Shown here: positions 33,078 to 43,384 of the stretch, piece by piece
Layout of the letters: each line of letters begins with the position of its first letter
How positions within the stretch are numbered: the stretch's first letter is position 1
Assembly (NCBI GenBank): GCA_002270565.1
Contig: NQMI01000148.1
Location: 1,148-63,220 of the forward strand
Direction of reading: 5' to 3'
DNA length: 62,073 bases
Source of the DNA: Stenocarpella maydis
Lineage: Eukaryota; Ascomycota; Sordariomycetes; Diaporthales; Diaporthaceae
Notes under the pieces: model-generated
What the model saw: the letters and a program-made list of their open reading frames with translations, nothing else
Told to the model about the DNA's origin: nothing
Databases searched by the model: none
Position numbers and translations under genes: made by a program

Positions 33078-34362
33078 GTTCAGTACAATGCAGGATTAAG
33101 TGCATACTCAGCGAGAAGTGAAAAGTTCAGAGGGCGGAACACGGCGAGTCGCCTGGGGAAAAGAATGTTCTACTTCCACAGCACCGCTTCCCTACGTCGC
33201 CATCGTTCCCTTTAAAATTCTGTACACCTGCACGGCTGCTGAGGTCCAATGAGAGCCCGCGGGGTAGCAACCAAGACGCACAGGGAAAGCAAGGTCTTTG
33301 GATGGTTCAATACCCAGCGGATGAGCAACCCAAGCGAAACACCTCAAGACCTTGGCATTGCAAATGCCCTACTCGGTATTCAATATATCCACTTTGAAAT
33401 CAAGAGTGGCGAAAGAAGACGAGCTAAGACCGAATTCAAGCATTTTCTGTTTTATCCAGGACTTTACCGATCTTGAAGTCCTGCTTTTATGAATCGCCCA
33501 GATGAAGGTTTGGCGGTGAAAGTTAAACGGCCCCAAGACATGAGAATATCCATCCCTACTGTCTGCCGTGAAAATCCTAATCTATTCAGCGAATCAACTT
33601 CGACCTGCAGGAGGTCATGACTCGAGAGAGCAACAGCAGGATGTGACCTCTTCCAAAGTATACTCGACCATCTACACTATAATTCTGTTAGCTCGGTTTC
33701 AAACCCCACTTTATTCCCGGCATCATCTAAGATTGGGTCGCCTGATGTACGTACCTGGCTGACCCTTAGAAAAGCCCTCTTTTCTCTCGGATGTCTCTGG
33801 GGAATAAAGTCGCGGGACTTCTTTAGCTATGGTGTAGAGTTTAGGGGCAAACTTAATATTTCTACTTCCCCACACGTATCCACCTCATGTCGAGCTAACA
33901 AAATCAAAGCTGGTAGAGTGTAACCTTGCGCTGGTTAGTGGACGAGGTAATGACATTTCTGTCCCACCCGACGTTGCTGTTGGACAGTATCAGCCATTCA
34001 CAGTGTGCCTCATCATCCGAGATCTCTCATGGCTACGTAAGCGCGCATCCAGGAAAGAAGCCTCAGTCATCTTGGCCCAGACCGTCACTCTGGAGCCGCG
34101 GCAAACGGAATACTGGACCGGGCGCATCGTAGCATATGGTATCTTCTCTTTTCTGCTCTCCATGTGTCTTGTCTCCACTGACCACATTGAGCAGCAGATG
34201 CAAATGACAAGAGTTTACACGCACTCATTACAGGGGGCAAACCCAGATCTAGGCACTATTCGCCAGCCTGCACAAGTTGTTTTATGAAGTTCCTCAAGTT
34301 TCTCTCGCCGCCACAATTTGAGTCGCCAATAGCACACCTTGAGACACCACACAAAGAGGCCA
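33078..34362. other. Intergenic, no recognisable gene
   Basis: Normal composition. ORFs of 60-100 codons on both strands overlap and show no domain. It contains the promoter side of the truncated transporter and the 3' flank of the small secreted protein. Confidence 0.5.
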
Positions 34363-34758
34363 TCAGAAGATAAAGTACCGGTCAACATAGTAGCTACCAT
34401 ACTCATTGCTGCAGCCGTCGCCCTCGCGGTCATGCCTGTTCCAGACGAGAGGGCAGGACTTGAGGGAGCCATCCTCGTTTGAGAGGCAGAAGTTGCCGAG
34501 CCCGGTACCGCACCCGGTGAATTGGTACTGACAGCCATCGGGGGCCGTGAACCAACCGCCATTGAGCTCGCACATGGATTCGCCGAAGGCGCCCAAGTAG
34601 ATGTAGTCGCAAGCGTCCTCACCTTCGACCCAGAGTGCGTTGTCGGCGTGGCCATCCGTGTAGTTGGCCACTCCGTGACCGAAGCCAAAAGTGAAGTTTT
34701 GAGCGGCCCCGGCTCCAGCGAGCACAGCCGCGATGAGGGTGGTGCAGGTCTGCTTCAT
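34363..34758 (-). CDS. Small cysteine-containing secreted protein (effector candidate)
   Basis: Intronless, 131 aa. The first 19 residues (MKQTCTTLIAAVLAGAGAA) are a standard signal peptide, and cleavage would leave a mature protein of about 112 residues starting QNFTFGFGHG. The mature part has seven Cys (in DACDY, SMCEL, DGCQY, TGCGT, NFCLS, KSCPL and DGCSN), many Gly, Asp and Tyr, and two possible N-glycosylation sites (NFT, NYT). No family is recognised. Size, secretion and Cys content are those of apoplastic effectors or small wall proteins; an uneven Cys number leaves one unpaired or suggests a dimer. It could also be a decayed larger enzyme's remnant, but start, signal and stop are clean. 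Confidence 0.7.
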   Translation of the reverse strand: MKQTCTTLIAAVLAGAGAAQNFTFGFGHGVANYTDGHADNALWVEGEDACDYIYLGAFGESMCELNGGWFTAPDGCQYQFTGCGTGLGNFCLSNEDGSLKSCPLVWNRHDREGDGCSNEYGSYYVDRYFIF

Positions 34759-36846
34759 TTCGATATCTGAGTGGTGTGTCAGCTTCAGTTGTTTGGTTTC
34801 AGTAGATAGAGATCGCGGGCCTCACTGGCTGTTGATATTGTAGTAATATCTGAGATTAGATACTCAAGATTGAACTTACTGATTGACTTCCTAGTCCTTC
34901 GAACGGCCCTGATTGTTTCCTGACTAGATCAGATGAATAAATAGGTCCACTGTGAGTATATTCTCATATAATATGTGTGTATATATATTTGTTTTGTTGC
35001 TTACATGAATCCCCGACACCGACATCCATGAGCAAGAGCTTACATGTATCTTCGGGGATCGAACCTTTAGCGGCTGCCTCACTTGCTGATGTACTTAGTT
35101 GAAGGTTCTGAAATTGATGATCGGGGACTGGCTGACAGCTGAATGACGCCGTGGTATGTCTCGAGGTGTCTCTTAAGTCGCACAGCCTGAAGTGACGCAG
35201 GGCAGCAGTTTAAAGGCAGCCCCTCATTGCCATAGGTGCGTAGTGCGAGTCTATTCCTCTGTTACCCTTCACTGGCTCTTCAGCCTGACCAAAAAGCCAA
35301 TGAAAAGATCTAGGGATCCAACCAGAGCCACAATGAATGTATTGCGCCACCGATGCAGCTAGTTTGAGACACTGCCCGGTCGTCGGGATTACCTCCTGTC
35401 TCGGTTCGGAACTCCTTGACGGCTACTTGATGACGATGGTCCTTGTACTTTCAGCTTCTGACAACAAGGCGATCAGCCGTGGATCAGCTCAGCAGCCATG
35501 TGAGACCACACTCCGCTGAGCTACCTAGATATCTAGCCGTGCTACTGCGGTGGATGCTCTAGCAGTAGGCCACGTGCCCACCTCTCAACCATTCTACAAA
35601 TTGTGCCATCATTCAGAATGAACTCCGGGGCGACGAGGGATAGAGCACAGTTGCTCAAATCTTCTGGACACCTCGAGTTTCATCTGCGCTGTCTATTCCG
35701 TGTTTTGAGCTGCTCAGGATTGTAGAATGATAAATTAACCCCTGGATACCTGCCGTGTGAAATGCAGAACCCATTCAGGTTGTGTATGCCTGTAGTGCCG
35801 CTACGGAGACATTGATCTTGACCATCTCGTCAGTCGACGCTCCCTTGACAACCCGCCTTAAATCTCAATGTTGGAAGGCGAGGTCTAAGTTCGTTGGCAA
35901 TCCAACAGGTTTCCTTGCCCGTACTCTCGACCATTGATGGCGTGGTGTTGTCGGCCTGGTCAGTTGGCTAAGTGCCTATACACTGGAGCTTTAGCTGCTG
36001 GTTTCGATCTTAGTCTGATCACAATTCCTTAGGGGGGGTGGGCGAAGTACAAGAAGATATTATAATTACTATAGCCATATGTAAGCACTTGACGCACCAC
36101 TCCAGATAGAGCCTGATCATGTCCTCCAAACAGACGGGAGTGACCCGAGCTTGCGAGGAGTGAGTGATGACACCCGGCGTGTCCTATGCGTTCCTCAAGC
36201 CCCCGTGTGCATCAATCATGAGAGCCTTGTTTCGGAAGGAGTGCCATATGGTCCAACCTCACCTTATCCTTTCACCTATCATCCTAGTAACTTATTCATA
36301 ATGGACACTAACACCGAGATTAAGATTGTCCAAGGATCCACCCACACAGTCGACTAGCTACCTAGGTATGGACAACATGGATTTTACTTTTCAGATGTGA
36401 GGGGGGAAAGATATGTGTACCAGCCCTCCAATTGAACAAAAGAAAGCATTGGCACCAACAGGCCACATATTGGCTGAGTTTGTTGCATGCTCGTGGGGGA
36501 AGGGGGCTTTTTCGTCGAAATATCCACTCTTTGACTACTAGGTACTTGGTCCACGACTCGTTTTAGACAGTCTCGAATTAGTTGCAAAAGGGTTGTGATG
36601 TTCCGCAAATAAGCAAATGTGTGAGGCTTGAGTTATATCAAGCACATCGCGTGTAGATATTTATCTACCAGGCTCTCAAGATACGTTGATACTGCCAAGG
36701 CTCCACTCGCCCTACCTAAGCACCTACTTGAGGTAACCTTGGCGCGGTGGGGCGGCTAAATATATCGTGCACTATGCGACGGATCTTGCCGAGGTCCCAA
36801 CCTCACCTCGCCATCACCTTCGGGAATATCAAAGATCGGGCTGCTC
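34759..36846. other. Long intergenic region upstream of the regulator gene
   Basis: No complete gene in 2.1 kb. A perfect TACCTAGGTA lies at 36359-36368. At about 36120-36163 a short plus-strand start reads MSSKQTGVTRACEE followed at once by GTGAGT, which looks like the first exon of a Zn2Cys6 regulator; no matching second exon was found. The last 400 bp should hold the promoter of the regulator gene. The segment 34970-35000 is a short TA-rich run. Confidence 0.45.
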
Positions 36847-38910
36847 ATGGCAGCCGAGGCAGGCACCGCGGCTTTACCTCAGGCGAGCTCGGATCTCTCC
36901 ACGGGCATGTTACCTCAAGGCGCGGGAACGGCGGCTGTTCAGCCGGGCAGGACCGCCAGCAATATGGAGGGGCAACGGCCGTATCGGTCGCATCTCCGAC
37001 CGGCTTGCCAGGCATGCAGGAGGCGAAAGTCCCGTTGCAAAGCCGACAATGGCGAGGAGAAGGGATGTCTCATGTGTCGCGTGCACGGGACAAAGTGCGA
37101 GTTTCCGAGGTCTCCCAGCACAGCTTCCAACACCTCGACCTCTTCGCGGGCGGCTGCGCGTTGCAAAAAGACCGAGCAAGCCCGACCGCGACCCGGGGGA
37201 ACATTATCGGCGAGGGATAGACAGGCTCGAGCCTTGGTACCACCACCACCGACATCTCTGCCGGCGCCGCTACCCCGGATTACTTGCACCCCAGAACATG
37301 TGGCGCGGATGAGTGACGACGGCGCCGCCCAGCATTCAACGACCATGATCGCCGGCCTGGGAAGCCCCGAGGAGGAGGAGACTGCTCACATCGTCGGGCC
37401 TGTGATGACGAGCGACACCCAGGTCCTGGCAGACTACCTGCGCGCAGACCACCACGGCGGCGGGCGACGGCTTGCGCGAACTGTGCGTCCCGGCCGCGGC
37501 GGCAGTGGACCAGTTGGCTCTGGCAACTCGGTCATGTTCGCGAACGTCCCGAGACGTCCAATGGGCCAGACGCCGAACCAGACTGTTGCGTCTGCAAAGT
37601 GCCAAATCATCGAGAGGATCATCGAGCCGTTCGCAGATGAGCTCATCGACACGTACTTCCGCAAGGCAAATGCGTGCTTCCCGCTGCTGGACGAGGGCTC
37701 GTTCAGGGACCAGTTCCGGCGACAGCCGTCGCACGTCTCGTCTGCCCTGCTGGCGAGCGTCTACGCCCATGCGCTGGCCTTCTGGTCGCAGCCACGCCGG
37801 GCGGCGGGTCGGCACTGCCCTGACAGCAGGTTCGTCTGGAACCAGGCCACCGATGCGCTTTACTCCGAGCTGCAGTTGTGCCCCGGCATGTCCACCGTGG
37901 TTGCGGTCCTGCTGGACGTTGGGGGCCGCCCTTCGACTTCCATGATCGGCAATGGGGTCCTGATCGGGTCGGCCGTCTCAATCGCCCACGGCCTAGGCCT
38001 GCATCGTGACCCGGCTGACTGGGAAATATCCGAGTCTGAGAAGAGGATCAGGGTGCAGATCTGGTGGGCTCTTGTCGTCCATGATAGGTGGGTCAGTCTT
38101 GCGTATGGGACGCCTCCTCATATCCAGGGCAAATTATATGATGTTTCAAGGCCGAGGGCATATGGCGGCGGGAGTTCAAGTTTCCTCGCTCTCGTTGGCC
38201 TCAGCGAGGTCCTCGATGCATTCCTCGTACACATTTACACCCTCAAGTCAGAAAGACAGGCATCGCCCGACTTCGAACCTGGAGCCGTCCTGAAGCAGTG
38301 GGAAGAGTCGCTGACTGGTGACATCCGCCGAATTATTCTCCAGGGTAAAGACCTTGGCATCCCTGGGGCGAGTAACATCCGCTTGGCATACTTGTTCGTG
38401 CGCCTCCTACAGCGGAGGATGGAGCTCGACGGCGCTGGAGACACAGGCCAGCGGGCGGACGCCAACGTCTTATCAGACCGTTACGTCGACGTTCGTCGCG
38501 CCGCAGAAGACATCGTACGTCTAGTTCAAGCACTTCGGACAGCTCAGCTCAACGACTTCTGGTTGCCCACCGCTGCGTTCATCTTCACTTCCACCATTGC
38601 CTTTTTGCTGCGTGTCGCACTGGAGACGGAGAAAACTGCCAATGGCCTTGTCGAGAGCATCTCGTTGAGCCTCGCAGATGACCTCTTGGTCGCTTTGAAA
38701 GGCCATCAGCAGAAATCCGCCTGGGACCTTGGGGACGTCTGTATCGCGCAGTATGCCGACGTGGTCCGGGAATTGCGCAAGGCAACGCCAGTAGGCAATG
38801 TTGGCCCAGGGGGCATGCTGGGTGACTTTCAAGATTTCGATCTGCCAAGCTTGTCTGACGTTGAGGACTTGTTCCCAAACCTGTGGGACATGTTTGATAG
38901 CAACTATTGA
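36847..38910 (+). CDS. Zn2Cys6 transcription factor with fungal-specific regulatory domain
   Basis: Single exon, 687 aa. The binuclear zinc cluster is at Cys54, 57, 64, 74, 77 and 84 (CQACRRRKSRC, then GCLMCRVHGTKC), spacing C-x2-C-x6-C-x9-C-x2-C-x6-C. It binds DNA, usually CGG half-sites, as a dimer. A Pro/Arg-rich low-complexity stretch follows. The middle region from about residue 262 (IDTYFRKANACFPLLDEGSF) is the fungal_trans regulatory domain, with GLHRDPADWEISESEKRIR and WWALVVHDRWVSLAYGTP as its conserved core. The C-terminus is acidic (DVEDLFPNLWDMF), a likely activation segment. High GC and absence of introns set it apart from neighbours. Position next to xylanases and a sugar-transporter remnant invites a role in carbohydrate control, but nothing in the protein proves that. 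Confidence 0.93.
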   Translation: MAAEAGTAALPQASSDLSTGMLPQGAGTAAVQPGRTASNMEGQRPYRSHLRPACQACRRRKSRCKADNGEEKGCLMCRVHGTKCEFPRSPSTASNTSTSSRAAARCKKTEQARPRPGGTLSARDRQARALVPPPPTSLPAPLPRITCTPEHVARMSDDGAAQHSTTMIAGLGSPEEEETAHIVGPVMTSDTQVLADYLRADHHGGGRRLARTVRPGRGGSGPVGSGNSVMFANVPRRPMGQTPNQTVASAKCQIIERIIEPFADELIDTYFRKANACFPLLDEGSFRDQFRRQPSHVSSALLASVYAHALAFWSQPRRAAGRHCPDSRFVWNQATDALYSELQLCPGMSTVVAVLLDVGGRPSTSMIGNGVLIGSAVSIAHGLGLHRDPADWEISESEKRIRVQIWWALVVHDRWVSLAYGTPPHIQGKLYDVSRPRAYGGGSSSFLALVGLSEVLDAFLVHIYTLKSERQASPDFEPGAVLKQWEESLTGDIRRIILQGKDLGIPGASNIRLAYLFVRLLQRRMELDGAGDTGQRADANVLSDRYVDVRRAAEDIVRLVQALRTAQLNDFWLPTAAFIFTSTIAFLLRVALETEKTANGLVESISLSLADDLLVALKGHQQKSAWDLGDVCIAQYADVVRELRKATPVGNVGPGGMLGDFQDFDLPSLSDVEDLFPNLWDMFDSNY

Positions 38911-39901
38911 GGGTCTTTGGTACTTTCGCAGGGCCATGATGAAGCCAAAACGCATCTCGTCTCCGCACTTGCTAGAACAATCATAAGTACATCTGTCGCA
39001 GCCCCGACCCATTATCTGTTTCTGATGGCAAATCTCATGAATCACCAGGTGGAAAGCCCCTGCCGGGGCTCTGGGAGCTATTCGACCAAGTATTACAGCT
39101 TGAACAGGCGTTGAGGGGGTTCACCCTTGTTTAGGGTACTCACTCCGTTCGCTCCTCCAGCGAACCCCCTCCAAGCCACCCAGTAGGGCCCTCCGCATAC
39201 CCAAGAGGAGAGACCTCCACGTACCCAAAGGGAGGGCCCCCCTTCCCACGGCCCCTAGGCCCTCTAGGTTAGGGTTCCCTTACGGAGTAATCAGCATACA
39301 GATATTATTACCAATCAGAGGCTGGGAATTTTAGCGAACCGTCTGGGCGTGTAGTATGTCAAGATTCCGTTCATAGGCTATTCTGGACGAATAGCATATG
39401 CTGAGAAATCCTGCAAAGGCGCGGCACAGCTGCACACTCTTGTGACCGGGGATCAACTCGGCGGATCGGGCTGCCCAGATAAAGCGTTCTTAGGCCGATC
39501 TACGGCTCTTGGTGAAGCGTACAGAGGGTGCAAATAGTGCAAATTGCGTTTGTGTTCGAGATGCCAAGAAGGGAAGAAAGTTATCTACAGCGTTGCTGGC
39601 GTACCTTTAAGAAGGGCGCTGCTACAAGTGGGTGACCCACTCCCTACTACAGCACTAAGGTGTGTTCCTGCTCTGGTAGGCGTTGTCGCCTATTATCACT
39701 CATGGTTCATCTGAGAAGTCAGCCGACCAGCCTGCTTCGGGCTGCCCATCTCCTTTCTCGCCGGGCATGTAGATCCTCTTGCTGACCGTCGAGATCGGGC
39801 GCGACCGCCGGAGAAGACGGATCATTACGGCCAGTCTGCTCTTCATCACAGCTATTACCGCTCGGGAGAAGTTTGACGTATATTGCCCATGGGGGTGGGT
39901 G
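38911..39901. other. 3' flank of regulator and MITE-like repeat fragment
   Basis: From about 39112 to 39280 the sequence carries a hairpin (GGGGGTTC...GAACCCCC) and copies of a unit like CATACCCAAGAGGAGAGACC, CGTACCCAAAGGGAGGGCC, related to the internal array of the MITE at 9800-10495. It is thus probably a piece of a less mutated copy. The rest shows nothing recognisable. Confidence 0.45.
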
Positions 39902-40506
39902 TTATCCGCTAGGGTTCAGGTATTCACATAGTGCATTCACAGCTGATACGGAATTGTTTGTCAAACCAGACATTTTTGCCTTTTCCAGACACTTGAGCAC
40001 TGGTCGACGCAACCCAGAACCGGAAAATTCCGGGTCCGAGTATCTACCTCGCAGCCAAGAGGGATAAATTTTCCTCTCCATGTCGGACTCGTCTTGGTGT
40101 CTCCCACCACTTTGTCCCGCGCGGCTACTTTTGCTTAGAGGCCAGAATGTGATCTCCAGAGGTTGACCAACAGCAAGGACATGGGTTGAATGCAGCAGCG
40201 TCAGGGCCCGGGGTACTCGGTCTTCCACGAATCCGGCAATTGACGTACACATTGTATTCGCCGGCTCCCAAATCGACAAAACGGGTACCAAAGACTGGAT
40301 TTCAACTTCATGAACGTGGCCTCTTCAATGACATACAAGATGTCCAAGGCCTCGGCAGGTGCGGGAAACCGACAGGCGCTCGCAGAGGAGACGTGCGGGA
40401 TGACGGTTTCAATCCGCTGTGGCATGTCCAAGACACTGTATGCAAGACCGCTGAATAAAACAGCGTTCAAATTACAGGCTACCCGTAGGTAGGACCAGCG
40501 AAGCAA
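39902..40506 (-). pseudogene. Possible broken coding remnant, unknown family
   Basis: Two overlapping minus-strand frames look coding-like in sequence. The first covers 40506-40300 (VLDMPQRIETVIPHVSSASA, then FPAPAEALDILYVIEEATF). The second covers about 40291-40100 (VPRALTLLHSTHVLAVGQPL). They could be joined only through a frame change near 40280. No family recognised and no start context. It may be a decayed host gene; it may also be chance. Confidence 0.25.
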
Positions 40507-40554
40507 AACTGCGACAGAAAGTCAGGTGTAGGCGACCCAATAATCAGCAGCCAT

Positions 40555-40650
40555 AGTACACGTATCCAGCTTTTTCCATAATTCCATACGCATGCCCAGC
40601 TTCTTCCTGTGGGCGCACCCAGTATAAGAAATTAAGCGTGCAACCTACTA
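40555..40650. repeat. Single TIR of the 9800-10495 MITE family
   Basis: GTATCCAGCTTTTTCC near 40563 and GGGCGCACCCAGTATAAGAA near 40612 follow the left arm of the MITE at 9800 in the same order, with an insertion-like difference between them. No opposite arm was found downstream, so it is a fragment, perhaps linked with the array piece at 39163. Confidence 0.6.
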
Positions 40651-41830
40651 CAAGGTCTTATTGGTCTTGGCAGTAAAGCTACAGCATAGCCCAGCTCCTT
40701 TACCAGAGCGAGGCGGCCCCTGCTGACAGGCAGTGGAGTGAGCTAGCGGGGGTGAACTGCCTCTAGGGCCCCCGCTAAGGCGCTACTAGCTATAAGTACC
40801 TAGGTACATAGGTACCCCAAATGCCGTAGGTGTTCGTGTCTAGTCAATTTTGAAGCTTCGAGCCACGTTATGCAGAAACTATACGAGCTCATGTTGCGGT
40901 TACTGCCACGACTACTTGTAATCCAGCAGGCTCGTTATCATCTAGAGCCAAACTTTGTTATAAGGAAAGATAGCAACTATAGCACCAGGTACCGAGCGAG
41001 CTGGTCTTTTATCTAAGTTCTAAATTTATATTTAAAAAAAAAAGGCTTTCACGGGGGATCGAACCCATGGCCTTCAAAAGTGTTCAAAAAGTCAGGTTTA
41101 AACAGTGCAAAGTCCCACCGGAATATCCTGATCTCCATGTCTAAGGACAACTGGGGTTTTTGGCAATGAACTATATTCATAACGTCAAAATCTCAGATCG
41201 GACGACGTGACGACATTCTCAGAATCAACGAATCATTTCAGTCTTCTCAGCTCTCAAGCCATACTAACTAGCCCTGTTCGCTGCCCTTCACTACCTAGGT
41301 ACCTAGGTATATATTTAGGGGCTCGTTTACTTCAACCCAGCCAGCCATTTTCATCGTCTAATGGGGGAGCCTTCAAGTTCCTGCTGTCTTGATGGTTATA
41401 AGCGAGGCAGACCGGGGAGTTTAACGGCACAGCACCTACTAGGACATACTTAGGTTTCCCTGCCAGTACGGCACTATTACCCTTGTAGGATGCCTGCCTA
41501 CTTAGGTACATATATATGTACACTCTGATTCTACAAGCTCCTGCAAGCGAAATCACATGAACCAAACGGCAAAAGCTCCTTAGTAGAGCAATCAACGCTG
41601 AATTTGGAACACCACGTGAATAGCAGTATGAATGGATAGTAGGTAGCGTCAAAGCACTTGCCAGTTGACTATGCCCATCTGCAAAGATCGCGCGCCGCCT
41701 CTGCTATCCGCATCACAGCACGCCCACTAAGTACTCCTCCACGGATAGTTCGCCTGCCGGGGGCCCTTAATGTGTCGTCTCGAGCCAATAGAGCCGTCAG
41801 TGTGGTCCTGTCCTTTAGCTAAGTGTGTCA
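40651..41830. other. Intergenic, no recognisable gene
   Basis: Contains TACCTAGGTA palindromes at 40797-40806 and, overlapping, at 41292-41301 and 41300-41309. Near 41055-41070 the minus strand reads GGGTTCGATCCCCCGTG, which resembles a tRNA T-arm but has no tRNA body (rejected). No gene. Confidence 0.5.
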
Positions 41831-42974
41831 TTAATTCTGCGAACGTCCAAATAATGGTTTCGTAGGCCTTTGCGACGTCTTTGCTCGCTTCCTTAGCAGT
41901 TTCACGGGCCTTGCTGACAGCTTGGACAGCCTCAAAACTGAAGGGTCTCCAGGTTGAGCTGAAAAGTAGGCTCGAACCACTCCCTCCGCTTCCTCCATTT
42001 CCTCGTCGTCCTCGTCCTCCACGTCCTTCTCCACCTGCTCCAGTGTCTATCTGTTGCGTGTATGGCCTCCTCCATGGGTGTCAGTCGCTCCGTCCGTGCC
42101 TGGCAACCTCCGAATCCCTTCCCTCACGGTCTTAGCCACGAGGAGCTCCAGGTGTGATAGATCCCAAGGATGGTCCAACACTTGGCCCGCCTTTAGGCAG
42201 GTCTTCTCCATCAGCCACCTTAATAAATAATGTTCTCCCCCTTTTTCCGACGAGTCCCAGCAGGTGTAGCGAGCGCACAAGTCAAATATATGAGTTCTGT
42301 GTCCTGCTTCGGTCCCATGCCCGTGTGAGATTGGCCTTACTTGCGAACTGTCTGTCCTTGGCGGAGACGTAATGAGGCTTTGTGTCGGCATCGCTGTCAA
42401 AGAGGCAAATCGCAAATCGCCCCAGGCGTACCATTTGATTCTCGTCCTTCCCCTTCATCCATTTCGCTGTGACAACTTTAGGCTTGTGGAATCCCCAAAT
42501 AATCCTCGTCGCCTGACATTCCAGTTTAGAGGGGTTAAAATCCCGAACAGCATCGAATATCGGCCTATTTCTTGTATACATGACTGCTATAAGCAGGCTC
42601 TTTGGGTCTGTTGCACTTATGCCGGTCCTGAGAAATTTAAGAGCCCTCAAAATTCCCATATACGAGTCTAGTGTGGAAGGAGCTTGTCGGCCTATAGTCA
42701 AGCTGTACACAAGGTCGACATGGTCTCTTATCGTCTGCTTGAGCTTGTAGAAGCTTTGCTCCAAAGCTTCGGCGTAGGTTCTGTAGTTCTCAACTCTGTC
42801 CCTTTTGGCATTCATGGCGGAGCACGTTGTGGACTGGTTGCAAATGATGTGTGAAGCGTCGTGGTCAGCCTCGTTGCGAGCCGCGATTGACGTGCTAGCA
42901 TATCGCATGGGTTGAGGCCTATGGCCCGTGAATACTTTTCCCACTTGGAAAGATAACAGAGGTTTTTTGACCAA
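41831..42974 (-). pseudogene. Frameshifted ORF of unknown family with helical C-terminal part
   Basis: The minus strand has a 230-codon frame (42974-42282) with helical, charged sequence (YAEALEQSFYKLKQTIRDHV, LRALKFLRTG) that ends abruptly. A second frame continues with coding-like sequence at about 42290-42110 (YLLRWLMEKTCLKAGQVL, then LELLVAKTVREGIRRLPG). The end (about 42034-41831) is acidic then basic (DVEDEDDEEMEEAEGVV, KLLRKRAKTSQR), while an alternative frame there reads VSKARETAKEASKDVAKAYE. At least one frame change is needed near 42300, and I found no splice pair that repairs it. Family not recognised. Probably a decayed gene, possibly related to the ZZ/SANT locus just upstream on the same strand. 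Confidence 0.4.
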
Positions 42975-43384
42975 CTGCGAGGGATCAAGCCGATGTGCCT
43001 TGCGTAGGCCCCTAATGGTAAACCTCTATTGACTGTTGAGTGCTATTGCTTAAGGCTTAAGCGACCCGGTACCATGAGTGTGCGTCCATGATACTGGTGC
43101 CTTGACGCCTGCGCAGTTGCAGTATGATTGCACCCTTCACGGATCCTTTCGCCAACCACGCTTGCCCACCGCGTAGGAGACCAAGCGGCCGCCACTGTCA
43201 TGGCGCCTGTGATGCCTTTGAGCGCCCGATAAACAAGAAAGGACGGAGGGCGATGAGCAAGAATCTGGCAATTGATTGGATGGACTAGAGCCTGCATGGT
43301 ATCACCAATCATCAAGATCCTAGGTTAACCAAGGTGCCCCAAAGTTTGATGACATGCGAGATCCATAACTTCCCCCTCCCTGGT
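42975..43384. other. Spacer between two decayed loci
   Basis: Short ORFs only. The two flanking pseudogenes are on the same strand, and this spacer could be either an intergenic region or a lost part of one locus. Confidence 0.35.

Noticed and set aside
35030..35570. tRNA-like boxes near 35060 (GGTTCGATCCCCGA) and 35510 (TAGCTCAGCGGAGTG), both minus
   Set aside because: Each has one conserved box only and does not fold into a cloverleaf; at best tRNA-derived debris.
36150..39050. Long antisense and out-of-frame ORFs across the regulator gene (for example 36939-37346 minus, 37336-37815 minus)
   Set aside because: They are by-products of high GC coding sequence; no domains, and they overlap the Zn2Cys6 frame.
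41041..41110. tRNA gene on the minus strand (GGGTTCGATCCCCCGTG near 41060)
   Set aside because: Only a T-arm-like stretch is present. No matching acceptor 5' half, no D-arm box and no anticodon stem could be built upstream.
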